From CAZILN01 sp964540005 (GTDB lineage Bacteria > Bacteroidota > Bacteroidia > Bacteroidales > SM23-62), in the NCBI GenBank assembly GCA_964540005.1, contig CAZILN010000038.1, forward strand, positions 1 through 9,211: a DNA stretch of 9,211 nt. Direction: 5' to 3'. Below the pieces are notes generated by a model. The model was not told the origin of the DNA. It saw only the letters and a program-made list of their open reading frames with translations, and did no database searches. The stretch's first letter is position 1. Each line of letters opens with the position of its first letter. Below, in pieces: positions 7,658 through 9,211 of the stretch. A program made the translations under genes and the position numbers.

Positions 7658-7960
7658 ATGAACATGGAAGAGCAAAACAAGGAACTGGAATTACATTCGA
7701 GGATCTCTGCAAAAATTTTCGAGACCCTTGATGAAATCTCTGATGAAGGAGAAGATGGTAGCATAAATACCAGGACAGCAAGAAGGATCATAAAAATGGT
7801 CAGGAATTTTAATTTTACGCGCGAGGTACTGATGGAGCGATTCAGGTCCGGATTAATAAACCAGAAGGAATTCAGGATGGAGCTGAATCTTGAAGGTCAG
7901 AAATGCATAGATTCTATCAACCGGATCATGACAGAATCTGCATCTCTGGCGACTATTTAG
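7658..7960 (+). CDS. Small acidic, helical protein of unknown function
   Basis: A 100-residue protein starting 9 bp after the recombinase-like gene, almost certainly co-transcribed with it. I do not recognise the family. The N-terminal third is acidic (MEEQNKELELH, FETLDEISDEGEDG). A basic segment follows (TRTARRIIKMVRNFNFTRE), then LMERFRSGLINQKEFRMELN, which loosely recalls the short G-x-I-x-x-x-E-F helical hairpin of SHOCT-type domains. A single Cys lies in EGQKCIDSINRIM. There is no signal peptide or membrane segment, so it is probably cytosolic. The acidic-then-basic make-up and the operon position suggest a partner of the recombinase-like protein or a DNA-associated regulator; this is inference. 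A second ATG at 7664 would shorten it by two residues. Confidence 0.75.
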   Translation: MNMEEQNKELELHSRISAKIFETLDEISDEGEDGSINTRTARRIIKMVRNFNFTREVLMERFRSGLINQKEFRMELNLEGQKCIDSINRIMTESASLATI

Positions 7961-8040
7961 GATTTAGCCATCTCCAGTATAAGCGGATTTCTTTCAAAGA
8001 TAAGCAGGATATTGTCCCTGTAGTCTCAGCTGTTCCCCAA

Positions 8041-8081
8041 GTCCGCCGGAATAATCAGATTATTCCGGCGGACCTCTTTTT
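8041..8081 (+). terminator. Rho-independent terminator with a perfect 15-bp stem
   Basis: GTCCGCCGGAATAAT pairs perfectly with ATTATTCCGGCGGAC across the 3-nt loop CAG, followed by CTCTTTTT. It lies 80 bp after the stop of the small gene and ends the recombinase-like operon. The other strand has no T-tract, so it works in one direction only. Confidence 0.93.
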
Positions 8082-8334
8082 AATTTCCTCTGTTAAAGCA
8101 AAATTTGCTGACAGCAGCCCCGCTATATGTACGTATCAGGGAAGGGGAGGATTCCCCTCTCTGGAACATAAGGATATATGATAATGCATCCTTCAATGAT
8201 GTGAGCGACCTGGCCTCAGCCAAGCTGGCACCCTTACTTGTGGAAGGTGCTGCATACATGAATTGCCTGGTTGTTGCCATAAACTAAGATATCTGAATCT
8301 CACGCTGCTCAGGTACATTTTTGTTATCTTTTTT
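8082..8334. other. Intergenic stretch with no firmly supported gene
   Basis: Between the terminator and the tRNA promoter I can support no gene. A frame at 8105-8287 on the plus strand ends in DLASAKLAPLLVEGAAYMN..., which looks more protein-like than random DNA, but its only early start is TTG and the family is not recognised. An overlapping minus-strand frame (8080-8280) is no better. A small hairpin, AGGGGA/TCCCCT around GGAT, lies at 8143-8158. The stretch may be a gene remnant. Confidence 0.5.
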
Positions 8335-8342
8335 TATCTTTG
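8335..8342 (+). promoter_or_regulatory. -7 box of the tRNA-Arg promoter
   Basis: TATCTTTG matches the Bacteroidota -7 consensus TAnnTTTG exactly and ends 11 bp before the first base of the tRNA, the right distance for a short 5' leader. A -33 TTG at the normal spacing is not evident; the nearest TTG (8321-8323) is too close. Confidence 0.6.
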
Positions 8343-8353
8343 CCTCGATTAAT

Positions 8354-8427
8354 GGACCCGTAGCTTAATTGGATAGAGCACCTGACTACGGATCAGGAGG
8401 TTGGGGATTCGAGTTCCTCCGGGTTCG
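8354..8427 (+). tRNA. tRNA-Arg (anticodon ACG)
   Basis: The 74-nt gene folds as a full cloverleaf. The acceptor GGACCCG pairs with CGGGTTC (one G-T wobble). The D-arm is GCTTAATTGGATAGAGC. The anticodon stem CCTGA/TCAGG holds the loop CTACGGA with anticodon ACG at 8388-8390. The T-arm GGGGA/TCCTC encloses TTCGAGT. The discriminator base is G and CCA is not encoded, as is common in Bacteroidota. With A34 edited to inosine by TadA it would read the CGN codons CGU, CGC and CGA. It has its own -7 box and terminator. Confidence 0.97.
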
Positions 8428-8440
8428 CTTTAATAAGCAG

Positions 8441-8480
8441 CCACTTATAAGCTTGTTTGTTTGTAAGTGGTTTTTTATTT
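8441..8480 (+). terminator. Terminator after tRNA-Arg
   Basis: CCACTTATA pairs with TGTAAGTGG (9 bp with one G-T wobble) across a 12-nt loop and runs into TTTTTTATTT. It starts 13 bp after the tRNA 3' end. Confidence 0.85.
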
Positions 8481-8517
8481 GACATACTGTCTTAATTCCA
8501 GGAAATTGGATTGATTA

Positions 8518-8689
8518 TTGACTTATGCATGTCAACTTGCATGGCAAACACGGATCCGGAGAAAAATAGGATCTCCGTAAAAGTCTTAATTTCAGTGTTA
8601 TGATAGGGGGGAGGTACTGATCAGACTTCTGATCACAGGTCTAATTCTGTGTAATAACCAGTTTATAAACCACCTTGACTAGTGGTTTA
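8518..8689. repeat. Cluster of short inverted repeats in non-coding DNA
   Basis: Several short perfect inverted repeats follow one another: TTGAC/GTCAA (8518-8535), CGGAGA/TCTCCG (8557-8577), TGATCAGA/TCTGATCA with a 2-nt spacer (8618-8635), CACAG/CTGTG (8634-8651), the palindrome GTTTATAAAC (8661-8670) and TAAACCAC/GTGGTTTA (8666-8689). No intact reading frame covers the region. It could be a structured RNA, a set of protein-binding sites, or decayed mobile DNA; I do not recognise it. Confidence 0.45.
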
Positions 8690-8737
8690 AATACCATACT
8701 TATATAATACCAGAAAACAGGATAAAACGATACCACC

Positions 8738-8900
8738 TAGAATAATAATCTCCTTGAGTTCAAAGTCTTTGTCTTTTAGATGTCATTGATTGTGGAAGAT
8801 GATTAACCAATAGGGCCAATCCATAAGTCTTTTCTGTACTGTAGCTGAAATGATTTATGTGAACTACTTCCATGAGATGGTCTATAAAATTCAATCCTTT
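8738..8900 (-). pseudogene. Relic of an integron-type (IntI-like) tyrosine recombinase, N-terminal part
   Basis: Read on the minus strand, 8900 to 8820 gives FIDHLMEVVHINHFSYSTEKTY, which matches the N-terminal SAM-like domain of IntI-type recombinases (typical pattern LxxxREVLRxxHYSxRTEKTYxxWI). After the Tyr codon the frame is lost. A different frame then continues the same domain as WLIIFHN, an in-frame stop, and HLKDKDFELKEI, matching the typical WIKRFIxFHNKRHPxxMGxxEI. The spacing between the two blocks fits the family apart from the frameshift. Beyond 8738 nothing further of the protein can be recognised. This is therefore a dead fragment, with at least one frameshift and one stop. The match was made from memory of the family pattern, not by alignment. 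Confidence 0.55.
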
Positions 8901-8938
8901 TATTTGTGTATAATTATTTACGCATAATCCAACATATA

Positions 8939-8953
8939 CAACATACTATGTTG
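8939..8953. repeat. 15-bp palindrome CAACATACTATGTTG
   Basis: Perfect 7-bp arms flank a central C. It lies between the recombinase relic (minus strand) and the DUF3788-like gene (plus strand), about 130 bp before the latter's start. It could be an operator or part of an old recombination site; its function is unknown. Confidence 0.4.
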
Positions 8954-9086
8954 CATTCTACCACAATTTGCGAGTATTTCATATTATACCGCAATTATTT
9001 TTTATTCAATTATCTTTCTGTATAATATGTATATATTTACTGTAATGCCGATATTGTCAGTAGAATATAAAGTTAGATCAATAATT

Positions 9087-9211
9087 ATGGAAATTCAGCT
9101 TTTAAAAAATCAAGATATTTTACCAACAGCAGAAGTATTGGAAAAGGTGCTTGGTAAAAAATATCCGGTATTCAAGGAGTTTATGAATACTGCAGAATCG
9201 GAAGAATATAA
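9087..9211 (+). CDS. DUF3788-like protein (N-terminal part, runs off the window)
   Basis: An open frame of 41 codons continues past the right edge and begins MEIQLLKNQDILPTAEVLEK. The pattern of a start, a short Leu-Leu-Lys/Asp segment, then (I/F)xPTxEVLxxxLGxxYxxFxEF resembles the beginning of DUF3788 proteins, small cytosolic proteins of unknown function common in Bacteroidota and Firmicutes. An in-frame ATG at 9045 would add 14 residues, but the family normally begins near the chosen ATG. It is divergent from the recombinase relic. The assignment is moderate because the diagnostic central part is outside the window. Confidence 0.6.
   Translation, partial: MEIQLLKNQDILPTAEVLEKVLGKKYPVFKEFMNTAESEEY

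Noticed and set aside
8927..9078. ATCCAAC (8927-8933) and GTTAGAT (9072-9078) as the two ends of an attC site
   Set aside because: Both fit the degenerate RYYYAAC/GTTRRRY patterns, but such matches are expected by chance in a stretch this long, the spacing of about 145 bp is at or beyond the long end for attC, and no inner L boxes were seen. Not called as a feature.
1..9211. CRISPR arrays, insertion-sequence ends or toxin-antitoxin genes
   Set aside because: I saw no regularly spaced direct repeats, no IS-type terminal inverted repeats with a transposase, and no recognisable toxin or antitoxin. The small gene after the recombinase could be compared with antitoxins, but no motif supports that.

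Overview
The window looks like chromosomal DNA of a Bacteroidota bacterium, probably a Bacteroidales or Marinilabiliales relative. The reasons are weak Shine-Dalgarno sites, several TAnnTTTG-type -7 promoter boxes, an Arm-binding/SAM-like tyrosine recombinase of the type common in that phylum, a DUF6786-like lipoprotein, and a tRNA gene with no encoded CCA. Family assignments were made by reading the sequence; no database search was run.

Left part (1-1213, minus strand): the first 17 codons of an unidentified gene lie 30 bp downstream of a saccharopine dehydrogenase/lysine 6-dehydrogenase-like oxidoreductase. The two are probably co-transcribed leftward. A 140-bp AT-rich spacer separates them from the divergent sugar operon.

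Middle part (1354-6276, plus strand): a sugar-use module. It holds L-fucose isomerase (fucI), then after 11 bp a DUF6786-like lipoprotein with a mutarotase-like look, then after about 105 bp a Na+/sugar symporter of the SGLT type. A strong rho-independent terminator closes it. A coherent reading is symporter uptake of fucose (or D-arabinose/galactose), isomerisation by FucI, and a periplasmic sugar-binding or anomer-converting role for the lipoprotein. Kinase and aldolase genes are not in the window.

Right part (6277-8081, plus strand): a compact, self-contained unit. An AT-rich leader with several inverted repeats precedes a tyrosine recombinase-like protein whose catalytic set is degenerate: Arg-I is Thr, the box II His is Arg, and the box III His is Tyr, while the Tyr nucleophile remains. 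A 100-residue unrecognised protein follows after 9 bp. A terminator with a perfect 15-bp stem closes the unit. This is the best candidate here for something not well described.

Far right (8082-9211): a tRNA-Arg(ACG) with its own -7 box and terminator, then about 600 bp without an intact gene. That stretch contains a cluster of short hairpins and, on the minus strand, a frameshifted relic resembling the N-terminal domain of an integron-type (IntI-like) tyrosine recombinase. At the edge is the start of a DUF3788-like gene. The segment after the tRNA looks like an old insertion site.
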